Positions 53,938-64,000 of a stretch of 64,000 nucleotides of DNA are shown piece by piece (the first letter of the stretch is position 1; every line of letters begins with the position of its first letter). Made by a program: the position numbers and the translations under genes. Below the pieces are notes generated by a model. That model searched no databases, was not told the DNA's origin, and saw nothing but the letters and a program-made list of their open reading frames with translations. The stretch covers positions 16,546,501 through 16,610,500 of the forward strand of contig CM028918.1 of NCBI GenBank assembly GCA_016801845.1, read 5' to 3'. The DNA comes from Polydactylus sextarius (Eukaryota; Chordata; Actinopteri; Polynemidae).

Positions 53938-56278
53938 CAGCAGATTCTTTAAGTCTTGTAATTTACAAGGTGGAGCCACCAGGGATCAGACCTGTAGATG
54001 TAGTAGAAAGTCACTCAGGTCTTGACTCCTGTCTATTTCTTCCTTGTCAAACACTTTTATAAGAATCAAATATATTCCATACCCTGAGATGCACCTATAT
54101 TAAAAGATAATTAACATTGTTTGTTTAATCTGTTAGTGATCATTTGTTTTGGCTCATCACTGAACACGCCCTTAACCACCAGAATGCTTTGGCTGTATGC
54201 TTGTTTTTACTAATCAGGGAAAAAACTGTATGCTGGCTTGACTTTTGTAACCAGCACATCCATTTGGTACCTTATGCTACTGGGAGACATAGTGCGGGAA
54301 CAAAGTGGCATGATTCCACCCCTGACCCTTAAATACCTCTATTATTTATTGACCCTAATCCTACATGTCGTATATGTTATCCAGCGATGGGGCTATGCCT
54401 AAACTCAATTATTATTGCTATTATAATTTACAAACTGCAACATTTAAAACTGATCTAATCACAAAAAGTGAATATCTTCAAATGTTTCTAAAATGTTGTT
54501 TTCTCCATTCCTGATCTCTGGTCTTGGTTGCTACTCCCTACTAAACACTTATCAGTGGTTTGCTGGAGAAAGACTTGATATGAGGTTTCATTAGGCAAAA
54601 TTAAAATGCTGCATCATTACTGCTTCACTGCCAAGGCTAACACGATTTCACAAGCCTATGTTGCATCATATTATGGACAGGGTTAATTAAGTATTTTTTC
54701 CATGCTAATTTATTTCTATCTGGATGAAAGATATGTCAGTTACCCTGATGCTGTATTTCATAACATCATATCATACTTCTACTTTTTTTAACCTGTGGAG
54801 GAGGATTGATACGCTACTATTACTTAGTAAACATATCCAACAAAAGTACAAAAATCTTTCTGTTGACTTCAAAGATTTGACTGTTTTCTGGCATTTTGCA
54901 ACTTTTTGGTAATTGTTTTGGAATCCCATACTTTGGCACTGTAGTTTTGTACTATGATATGTATAATGTATATTGTAGTGCATTGTACTGTTGTATTGTA
55001 ATGAGCATTCTAGTTCTAGCTTAGTTCTAAGATAGATTATTCTATAAGTTCTATCTTATCCAATGGCCACTGTACTATGAGTCATCACAACAGAACATTA
55101 ACAGATAACACGATGCACAACCACCTCATTTTTTTGCACTGTTTAGTTCAACTTGCCTCAAAAACAGCAACAAGTACAGTTATATTACAGTAAACACGTG
55201 AAATTGCGTAATGACCAATGCTCTGCACTTATTGTCAGCTAGCTAGTAGCTGCCCATATGCTGCTATATGCTGAGTATGAAGTTTGAAAACTAACTCAAC
55301 CTGCTAACACATCAGAAAGAATCAAAAGTGTAGGAGTATGAAAAAGTGATTTCAAAAAGGATTTACATGACAGACCCAAGGATGTTTCCTAATTGTTTCC
55401 CACACTGGTGTAGAAATCCAACTCATTTTTTATCAGGAAGTGAACAAAACACACAGTGTTTATATTCCGCACTGACTAACACACTAACCATTTCTCTTAC
55501 ATTTTCCGTGTTCATTCTGTTTGTCTCAGTTCCATCTGAGGAGTACGAGAAATGGTTTAAATGGAAAAAAGTTTAAATGGATAATTACATATTCTTACAT
55601 TTGCGCCATCAAAAATGAATTGGCGCACCAATTTTAGGGTTTTGATGCCACATTAGCATCTATCCCTGGCACAGTTATGAATACATGCTGTAGTAGTCTT
55701 ATCTACTGGTCCAGTTTTTGTTCCTTGCCCATCATCTCTGATGTTTGATTTCTGTGTTTTTAAAAGAACCTATAAAATCTCCAAGAGCTACATGTATATC
55801 AATAAAATATTAAATATTAGTGCTCTCCGAGGACAACTGTTAAACTCATAAGTATATTTTTGACCAGACTGTGACAGCAGGGCCAGTCAAGTAAACACAG
55901 ATGCCATTGAAAGTTGAGCATGATGAGTCACACCGTTGGTCGGTCAAATGTCACATTACTACATGATAAGGAGTTTCCCCAGTGTTTACCAGGGTGGTGT
56001 TAACAGGCTTTTCAAAAGAAAAGACACATAATAACACACTAGCCGATATGCTGACACGACTTGTCATTTGTAGTTGCGCCATCTCATCAGTTTCTGTTGA
56101 ATCTGTTGATAGTAATGCTCATGACTTACTACACAGATTATATAAAAACTGAAGAGCAGAGCAATTGTTTACATTTGGTGCACTCAAAATGATTATGTCA
56201 GACAACATAGGTTATAAAATCATAATTTTAGTAGTGAGAAGTGAGATGGTTTGAAATTTTCCCTTTAATGACAAAGAA

Positions 56279-56312
56279 AGTGTAGAGAGACAGGAAACGG
56301 GGAGGAGAGTGG

Positions 56313-56352
<40 letters not shown>

Positions 56353-56419
56353 CACACAAACACATATATATACGCCAGTGTGGTACGCCATGACCATTCG
56401 GCTATACAGGTGCCCCACA
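56279..56419 (-). mobile_element. SINE of the 19.1 kb family, interrupted by a (TA)n expansion
   Basis: On the minus strand: head GGGCACCTGTATAGCCGAAT and GGCGTACCACACTGGCGTAT, then a TA tract where the B-box should be, then the body end CCCCACTCTCCTCCCCGTTT and CCTGTCTCTC. The internal promoter is therefore missing. Confidence 0.65.
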
Positions 56420-57936
56420 TATTGTGCTTTTTTTAACGTAATAGCCAAGTGAGTCAAGTGAGAGAGAAGTTCTTATGTGTCATACAACTTTTTACACAAT
56501 GATTTAAGTCACTATGAATGTATGTGCTTGTGTGTTTAGCTGTGACCTTTGGCCACCTCACACAGGATATTGCTGGTCAAAGATTATGACACCGCCATTG
56601 CATAATTCACCTTGCCTCCTCTCATGAGTGAGTTGCATCAGTTTCAAGCATCATCTCGTTTCCTTTTTACCCTCCTCCATGTGTGTGTTTCTGCACTTTG
56701 GCTCCATATTGGCCAATATCCCATATGAGAAGAGCAACTACTGTCCTGGATTACAGGCAAGAACACTTCCAAAAGTTTAGGTTTCACTCAGCAGCCAAAG
56801 AAACAAAGACAGAAGCAACTAGAAACCTCCTGCTGTGTAATCCATGAGATCAAAGTTAGAGGTAATAAAAAATAAATAAATTAATTAAAAAAAAACTCTA
56901 ATCACTTCCTAGAAAGAATCTTGTTACAGAGAGGAACTCACCTCACAGTGACCTAAAATATGCCCGTGATCTGAACTGGGAATAAACTATGTTGTACTCT
57001 CAGCTGCTCGGGGTGTGCTGAAACACATGCATTTCCATTTCTGCTTTTGCTTGAATAACAGCTTGTGCAATAAAAAACACACATATGAACACAGTGTACT
57101 AGGTAAACAGTTCAGTAATGTAGTTTCAAAATAGAAGACTTACACAATAAATTAAAAAAAAGACATCACCATAAAAATATAGGTATTGTTGCCTTTGATG
57201 AAACACATTGTGTACAACATGACATGGTACAGAACTTTATTCCTGGAATAAAGCAACTGTGGGACTTCTTGTAATAAAAATAAATAAATAAATAAATAAA
57301 CACAAACTGTGTCACATTTGCATTGCAAACAGCTTCATGTCAGATCCTGTTTGTAACAGCAGAGTTTCTGCTCTGGGCATTCCCACTGAATCCTTTAATT
57401 AAAACCCATAGAACAGACAGCTGAACCTTGGCTCAACTCTGCAAATAAAACATAACCAGATGACAAATCTCCTTTTTCATATTTACATTCTTCTTTGATG
57501 AAGGAGAGCCAATTTAAAGTCTTCACTTTGTAAGAAAGAAAAAAAAAAACACACACCCGAGAAACAACTGTAACAATAAAGGTAATACAGGCAAAGAGAA
57601 CACCAGTGGTTGAATTGCGGTGAACTGTTTTAATTCCACAGTATGGTGGTGTCTGTGGTGTTGTGCACAAACAAACTCACATAATGATGACAGAGCCTGT
57701 GAAAAATCTTTCATAGTACACTGGAGTTTTATTTATAATTCTGTGACAACGTTCCCGAAGAAATTTACAATAAGATTGAAAGATAAGGAGCAGGCAATCC
57801 ACAGTAGAGTGGGAGGAAAGTATGGGATGTGTCCAAGAAAAATTTCCATGTAACTTGTAGAAATTCAAAGGAAAGTTGGAAGTGATACCAAAGACACTGG
57901 TTTCAGAGGAGACTGATGTGTGTCCCTTCTTGCCCT

Positions 57937-57939
<3 letters not shown>

Positions 57940-57979
<40 letters not shown>
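57940..57979. repeat. (TG)n microsatellite
   Basis: 40-base TG run. Confidence 0.95.
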
Positions 57980-57980
<1 letters not shown>

Positions 57981-58143
57981 TCTGTGTGTAAGATGCTAGC
58001 CAGGTCAGCGTACTTTGAGAGGCACAACAAGGTAGCTGGAATAGTGTACAGGAACATCTGGACCATTAGCTCACAGTGGAAGCATCAGTGTTGTACTTGC
58101 ATTTGTGGTTGCTGTCATTTTGTAAAACTTAGTTTTTTTAACC

Positions 58144-58446
58144 ATGGGTCCAAAGAAAGTGAGTGCAAAGGACAGTGCTGAGAAGAAGAAACAGATGATG
58201 TGCATTGCATTGTTAATTCTGAGTAAAATTTATAAATAAATTTATAAAAATACATTTTTAAATTTAAAAAAAAAAATTGCTGTGTTTGGGGGAGGGGAGG
58301 GGGCTGCCTTTGGGGGGAAATGCCATTAATCCAGGACGGATTAATGGCATTTCAATTCATTTCAATGGCGAAAATTGATTTGCACAATTTGAGTTATGAG
58401 CTCCATCATGGAACAAATTAAACCCGTAAGTCAAGGTACCACTGTG
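58144..58446 (+). mobile_element. internally deleted Tigger/pogo-like element
   Basis: An ATG at 58144 opens MGPKKVSAKDSAEKKKQMM, like the start of Tigger (CENP-B-like) transposases, then the frame is lost after about 27 residues. The right end AACCCGTAAGTCAAGGTACC followed by ACTGTG resembles a Tigger terminal repeat. A 15-base inverted repeat lies at 58318-58352. Confidence 0.55.
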
Positions 58447-58460
58447 TGTGTGTATATATA

Positions 58461-58494
<34 letters not shown>

Positions 58495-58824
58495 GCCAAA
58501 ACACATTTAGCTGCTTCTTATCACACTGAAATCTTTATTTTGGCTGATAGGTCTGGTTTTAATTAAAAACAAAACAAAACAAAAATACCCACAACTGACA
58601 GATGAAATTGAACTGCAGTTGGTTGGGTTGGTTTTTCTACCAGAACTTGATATCTTGGCTTCACTTCCTGATTACCTGATCTGCGCAGACGCTGGCTTTA
58701 AATGATGTCAAGAGGATAACATTGATTGCAACACCCCTTTCTTCTTCAGGTTTGCACAGTGGGAAGAAAATGAGATTCCTCCCATTATGGCCAGTCAAAA
58801 TGTCCACCACAAACACAAGTCCTG

Positions 58825-58882
58825 TGAGTCACCATCACTCAGATCTGTGGTACGTTTATTCTAATCACTGAGTGATTAGAAT
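58825..58882. promoter_or_regulatory. AP-1 site and adjacent perfect inverted repeat
   Basis: TGAGTCA at 58825-58831 is a consensus AP-1 site. From 58858 to 58882, ATTCTAATCACT and AGTGATTAGAAT form 12-base perfect arms around one base. It lies about 4.4 kb past the atf3 stop codon. Function not shown. Confidence 0.3.
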
Positions 58883-61109
58883 AGCGATTAGAAGATGAAC
58901 ATAGGAGTAAACCTACTAACTGACCTTTTAACATGGGAATATAGTAATCTGTATATGAATCTAATGTAGTACAATGCAATGATCTGCCAAACAATGTAAT
59001 CTTTGGTAAACTAGGACAGCCTATTGGTAGAGGAAGAAACTTGAAAAGAGTAGAGGAAGAAATTTGATTTCAGGGTAAGTAGTAATTAACATACCAGTTG
59101 TCTATCATCAAGTTGGAATCAAGTTGAAACGTTTCCTTCAAGCAAACAAAACACCACCCACTTTCACAGTGTGGTACAGCTTGGATGATGTGGCTAGTCT
59201 TATGAAAATGTTTGCTCTTAATGTCATTGAACTCATGGAATGAAATGACTCTAATGATCTTGGTGAAATGTCCAAGCTAAAGAGGTTAGATGTTACGCCA
59301 GGGTTAATTATCATGTACAACAAGCCACAGATGTATATCTTTAGATTTATAGTTCTATATCAAAACAGCTTTGCTTTCATCAGCTTTTAGTCCCAGACAG
59401 GTGGGGTCAGACCACAAGATGTCAACTGTCAAGGAAGAACCAGCAGAACTGGATCAAGAGATTGTCGATGTTTGTTCATTGTGTCTTGGTGAGCAGGAGG
59501 ATGGGATTTACTGTGCCACACCAGACGCTAATTGTGTAATTGTGTTATTACAAGTCTATTAAACTGACCTGAAAAAAAAAAAGCTTTTATTATTTGGAAG
59601 AACCTTGTGCACTGTCCTGCTGTGGTGAATCCCACTAATGGAGAACACAATGAGACTGAACTGAAAATGCAGATTGTTCTAGTCACATTTTGGTCTTTTT
59701 TTTTTTTTTTTTGGTCTTGGCAGCATGTTGGCATGACTGCTCGCCTCTAATCACCATGTTGATAGAATCTGTTTAAACTTGCGTTCTCTCATAGGAAATT
59801 ACAGTTTTTTTTCCCTTTTTCTACCATGCAAAGACATTTAGAAAGATCTTATTTCACCAGGATGAATTTCCTGCAGTTTGACCAAATTTGGTTGCCAAGA
59901 TGCTTGAATAACTCCACACCTTGCTTTTCCTCTGATTTGCACTTCTGATTGCTTTCAACTTGACATAACCTGCCACAACTGTGAAATTTCACCATTATGA
60001 GACAAATTAAAGGGATATCAATTTAAAAAATGTAACTCCTGAAAAGTCAAAAATATTTAAACTGTCAAAAAAAAAAGTGTGTGTTGTGCATTTCTTCACA
60101 TCCAGTGGCCACATTTATCTGAGAAGGTGGGTTTGTTGTTCTCAGTTTATCTTCACAGATAACTAACAATCAGTCATATCTGATCCCCCCTCCCCTCCGT
60201 CTCTCTCTATCTCTCTGAACAGCCAACTTGTCCAGTCATGTCCCACTCTCCAGTGCAAACACAGCTGTTGTGAAGTTTTCTCCAGAAAATGAGGAGTGAC
60301 CAAATTAAGAGTTTAGTGCCCGTGCCAGAGGTTTCTGTGTTTTCTCTTCTTTATTAATCTGTCAACCTGAGGAAACACTAGCTGTTCTTCACGGATTCAT
60401 GACGCCATCATTTTTTGATTAATGACAACTACATGCTTCAACACTGAAATACTGAGCAAACTTGCAAAATGCTCATTTCATCTTAATAGTTCAAGACTAT
60501 TATCAGCTGTTATTTAGGTTTCCGATGCGTTGTTCAGTTTTTGACTGATCACAGTTTAAGTTTTATTTCTTTTTTTCTTTTTCCTCTGACTTCAGCTCCA
60601 AGTATGTCACAACATGTGATGTCGTCCACTTTTTTTTTTTTTTCTGTTGTTCTTGTTTATTTGTCTTGCTGCCGGCACATCTCTCACTTCTCATCCACAG
60701 TTTACGCATGAAATGGCAGAGACATTTGTGGCGTTTCATGAAATGGGACGACTTAATCAAGAGGATTTGTGGTTTCAGAACTGTCAAGTCGTTGAGCAAC
60801 AGGAACTGCCCTCAACTTGGGCAAACACAGGAAAGTGATCACTTTTGAAACTGACACATACTAGTCGTTTATCACTTTGTCCGCACAAATGAAAGAGCAG
60901 TTTTTGTGAGTTTTTGAGTGTTCGAGTCTTGTTTGGTGCCTGTATCAGTGGTGTTCTCTCTTTGTATATGAAGGAAAAAAATAACAACATGAAAGGTTTC
61001 ATTTGTAATACATATTTTTTAATTAACAAAGTATCAAAAACAAAAATCGACAGACCACAAAGATGGAAGTACACATTGGTAGTAGCAGTGCAGTTACACC
61101 TGACAGCTT

Positions 61110-63236
61110 ACATTTTATTCATTTACACTATGATGCTCCAACAGTTGGGCAGCTACAGAAATAAAACGGCCTCCAGTAAAAGTAGGCACACTAGAGTAGA
61201 TACAAGTTGAACTCAGTGCTTCAGCAGCTATGTAGCCACACTAACAACAGGACAGACAACTTCAACCACAAAAACAACAAACACACGCAGACGCCTGCGT
61301 CCTTTAAACCGTGTGACTCTCAAAGTTTCGTTTTTTTTTTCTCTCACATAAAACGCATGTGATGCAAACATAAAATATAACATTTCAGTCTTCAACCATG
61401 ATCGTCTATACTGTGCAGTTGAAAAATAAAATTAAATTATTACCCTTCTGTTATGTTCTGTTTGAAGTGTTTTACAGACGTTTTTATGTTACGATTATGC
61501 TACCGTGGTGTTCACTGATCATCCTGCTTGGTGAAGTGCTATGACGAAATGACAACTATTTAAATACTGAACAGAAGTTTCCCCTTTGGTGCATTAGCTC
61601 TGAGGAGAAGTGCATTGACTGAGGAAGCACAGGTTTTCTGTGCTTTGCTGGATGATCAGCAGTATGACAAAAAAAAGCATTTAAATTCTCAATGTAGACA
61701 CTTCCTCTGTTTCTGTTTGCGCAATGAACCAGATTTCTCTTTTGAGATGAATTCCCTATTACAGCTAACAGGCCTACAGAGGCAGAGGGAGTATGGGGTG
61801 GAAAAATTGTTTGGCAGTGAATCGAAACCTGGATACAGATAAAGCCCAAAACACACAGTGCAATATCACATCATCTTGTGTAAGAGTCAGAGGCGTGTTA
61901 AAGTACAAGCCAACAGCTGAGGCAACATATCTGACGCTCTTTTAACGATACATAGTGAACATAACTTCCAAACCAACTGCAATTAATAAATACATTTTTA
62001 AAAAATAACAATCTTTTTTTCGTTTCATTTTGTTTTTGTTTTTTTTTTTTTTTTTTGCTCTGTCAAAAACCAAAGCAGGCATCTGGTGTTTACATACAGT
62101 AGCATGGACTTAATGCACAGTCAATACAATATACAAGATCTTAAGTAGAAAACAACACATCTGAAAAAATAACACTTGTACTCATGTAGCTTCATTGTCA
62201 CAGAGGATGTAAAAAGCAACACTGGGTCTGTTTAAGAGGGAACGCAGTGATAATTAAAGTGTACACGTGAAAAGGACAAATTTGCCTACAGTAGATGTTT
62301 TTTTTTTTGTGTTTTTAAATAGTTAAGAAAAGTAAGTTATCGTCTGCATATGAGTATATCGTCATATTACTTTTGCTTTAAGTGCAGAATTTTTAAACCC
62401 TGCCTGCAAATTACATTTCCCTTTGTGACGGCTACTGCTACCTTTGTTGAAAGCCAACAACTTGACTTTTCGAGAGGTTAGCTTTTTTAACAATGGATAA
62501 AATACACATGTGACATTGACTTCTACAGCCAGCGTACGACCTGAGTGGTTAGTAGTAGCAGCAGATTTAGTAGCTCATATAGCTAATGTTGTATAAAGGA
62601 CAGGCAGACAGGGTTGATACGGCAAGGACATGTCATACAGTAGTTACGTAATAAATATATTTTTTTCCATACACTAAGGACAAACAACTTTTTTTTTTTT
62701 TTAAAGTCAGTGACTCAAATTCACTCAAGTGTCTCTACACACTCACATATCATTCTGTGTCTACTTTCTTTGCGGGTGAACGGATAAATCGTGTGCCTTG
62801 ATCACCATGAAATCACACTTTGGTACAAAAATCAGACACTAAATCATGTAATCAAAATACCTGTAAATCAAAAAAAAAAAAAAAAAAAGTTTTTTTAAAT
62901 GTTTTAGCATGTGTCCTTGGCCCTGACTGTTTGCAATGTTGTTTAAAAAAATAAAATAAAAACAGAAATTACGTGATTGCGTGTCATGATGTCACTTCCT
63001 GTCCAATCAGCAGCTACGGTTTCATGGAGTGGGAGGCGTTGAGGTCACTTTGTGCCACTCTCTTTAGCAGCTTCGTGGACGCTGAATGAGCGAGGAGTCA
63101 TCTGAAGGTGGCGTTTATTACGTTTTTCTTTTCTTTTTTTTTTTTTTACTGTCATTCTCATGTCGTTAAAGTCTGTGTGGCGGCTCCGCGGACGGAAGCA
63201 TCGCAAAGTCTTAGAAAAAGTGGCAAAATCACCTCA
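61110..63236 (-). other. probable atf3 3' UTR and flank, with AU-rich elements
   Basis: No other exon is seen downstream of the atf3 stop. On the minus strand there are TATTTATT motifs at 62650-62657 and 61984-61991, plus long A-runs (T-runs on the transcript vary). An AATAAA on this strand sits at 61114-61119. The actual end of the transcript is unknown. AU-rich decay elements would fit an immediate-early gene. Confidence 0.4.
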
Positions 63237-64000
63237 TCATAGGTGACTGGGACACTGAATGTGGTCGAGGGTCAGGAGTCCTCCGTTGAGAGGCGCTACC
63301 GAGGAAGTGGTCGAGGACAAGGAAGAGGAGGAGGAGGAGGAGGTGGTGGTGGAGGTGAGGTTGTGGAGTTGTAAGGTGCTCTCGTTGATGTGCTGGATGA
63401 AGAGGTTCCTCTCGTCCTCTGGCGTTTGGCCGTTCTGGGCTCGGACGATGCAGGTGGGTCGGTGCAGGTTGAGCATGTAGACCAGCTGCTGCTTCTGCTG
63501 CTTCAGCTCCTCGATCTGAGCTTTCAGTTCAGCATTAACACTCTCCAGCTTCTCCGACTCCTGCGGGGAAAGTGTTGAAAATAAAAAAAATTAGATCAAA
63601 ATTTAATACAAAAGGCTACTGGAACCTGAAACCCTCGGAAACCGAGCTGCTTTGTTATCTTTGTTATCATGAAAGTTGAAAAGTACCTTCTGCAGACATT
63701 CTGTCTTCTCCTTCTTCTTGTTGCGACACTTTGCAGCTGCAATTTTGTTCCTCTCTCGCCTCCTTTTCCTCCTCTCATGCTCCTCATATGTCAACTATAC
63801 AATAAACCAAAGACAAAAAAAACAGTCGATATTTTACTCCTAAAAAAACACACACACACACACACATACATACTCAAAACTAAAAATATAGATGACAACG
63901 CTTCTCCTCTCTCTCCCATCCTTACCTCTCTCTTGACCCCGGACCCGTGGCCGTACTGCTCGGAGGCTCGGTCCGAGCTGGAACTGGCTCCGTCTGAGCT
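63237..64000 (-). CDS. atf3: ATF3 transcription factor, 3' part; 5' end outside the window
   Basis: Exons: 63926-64000 (runs off the window), 63687-63794 and 63237-63560, all phase 0, 69 + 99 more codons in the visible part plus stop. The basic region is RRKRRRERNKIAAAKCRNKK and the zipper ESEKLESVNAELKAQIEELK, followed by VYMLNLHRPTCIVRAQNG, diagnostic for ATF3 (JDP2 differs here). The human protein ends soon after FIQQIKEGTLQS; this one continues from ESTLQ for about 40 residues, rich in serine and threonine, to CPSHL. ATF3 is a stress-induced AP-1/CREB-family repressor or activator in the nucleus. Convergent with batf3, about 15.7 kb away. Confidence 0.93.

Larger units (their letters stand above)
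47620..61100. other. batf3-atf3 intergenic region, no supported gene
   Basis: About 13.5 kb without a gene I can support. The human block has GARIN4 (FAM71A) near here; I see no matching exon. It contains a SINE (49.6 kb), transposon fragments (53.6, 56.3 and 58.2 kb), ISRE-like and AP-1-like motifs (48.66, 49.02 and 58.83 kb) and two short exon-like frames (59.4 and 60.7 kb) of unknown meaning. Confidence 0.5.

Noticed and set aside
63237..64000. JDP2 or FOS identity
   Set aside because: NLHRPTCIVRAQNG and EKTECLQK fit ATF3, and the neighbours are those of the ATF3 block.

Overview
This is vertebrate nuclear DNA, almost certainly from a teleost fish. Genes are multi-exon with GT-AG introns. 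Microsatellites (CA, TA, CT) are dense, and there are several tRNA-derived SINEs, a LINE tail and Tc1-, Tigger- and hAT-like remnants of types I recognise from fish genomes. The species cannot be fixed from the sequence. No bacterial, organellar or viral genes were seen.

Left part (about 1-20.8 kb, all minus strand): a cluster of two-domain immunoglobulin (Ig) receptor genes that I read as five units, A1, A2, A3, B and C. Each has a signal exon, a V-like Ig exon and a second Ig exon, joined at phase 1. A1, A2 and A3 lie on a near-identical tandem unit of about 4.4 kb. A3 is complete. A2 has an in-frame TAG in its second Ig exon. A1 shares the ectodomain but has a different, uncharged membrane exon. 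A2, A3 and B have an arginine inside the membrane segment, as in receptors that pair with signalling adaptors. B also carries a tyrosine motif in its tail. C has no membrane exon that I can find. This looks like a young paired-receptor cluster formed by unequal exchange.

Middle part (20.8-25.8 kb): gene-free, repeat-rich spacer.

Right part (25.8-64 kb): flvcr1 (minus), spata45 (plus), tatdn3 (minus), nsl1 (plus), batf3 (plus) and atf3 (minus, cut by the window edge). From memory, this is the gene order and relative orientation of the human 1q32.3 block, which identifies the paralogs as FLVCR1, BATF3 and ATF3 rather than FLVCR2, BATF and JDP2. Exon models were assembled by hand and keep frame throughout for all six. 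tatdn3 and nsl1 share a 206 bp head-to-head promoter. spata45 and tatdn3 converge with about 310 bp between them. The 47.6-61 kb interval between batf3 and atf3 has no gene I can support, but holds SINE and transposon fragments and candidate regulatory sites.

The genes do not form an operon. The right block is a conserved housekeeping and transcription-factor neighbourhood (transport, kinetochore, nuclease, AP-1 family). The left block is a fast-evolving immune-receptor cluster next to it.
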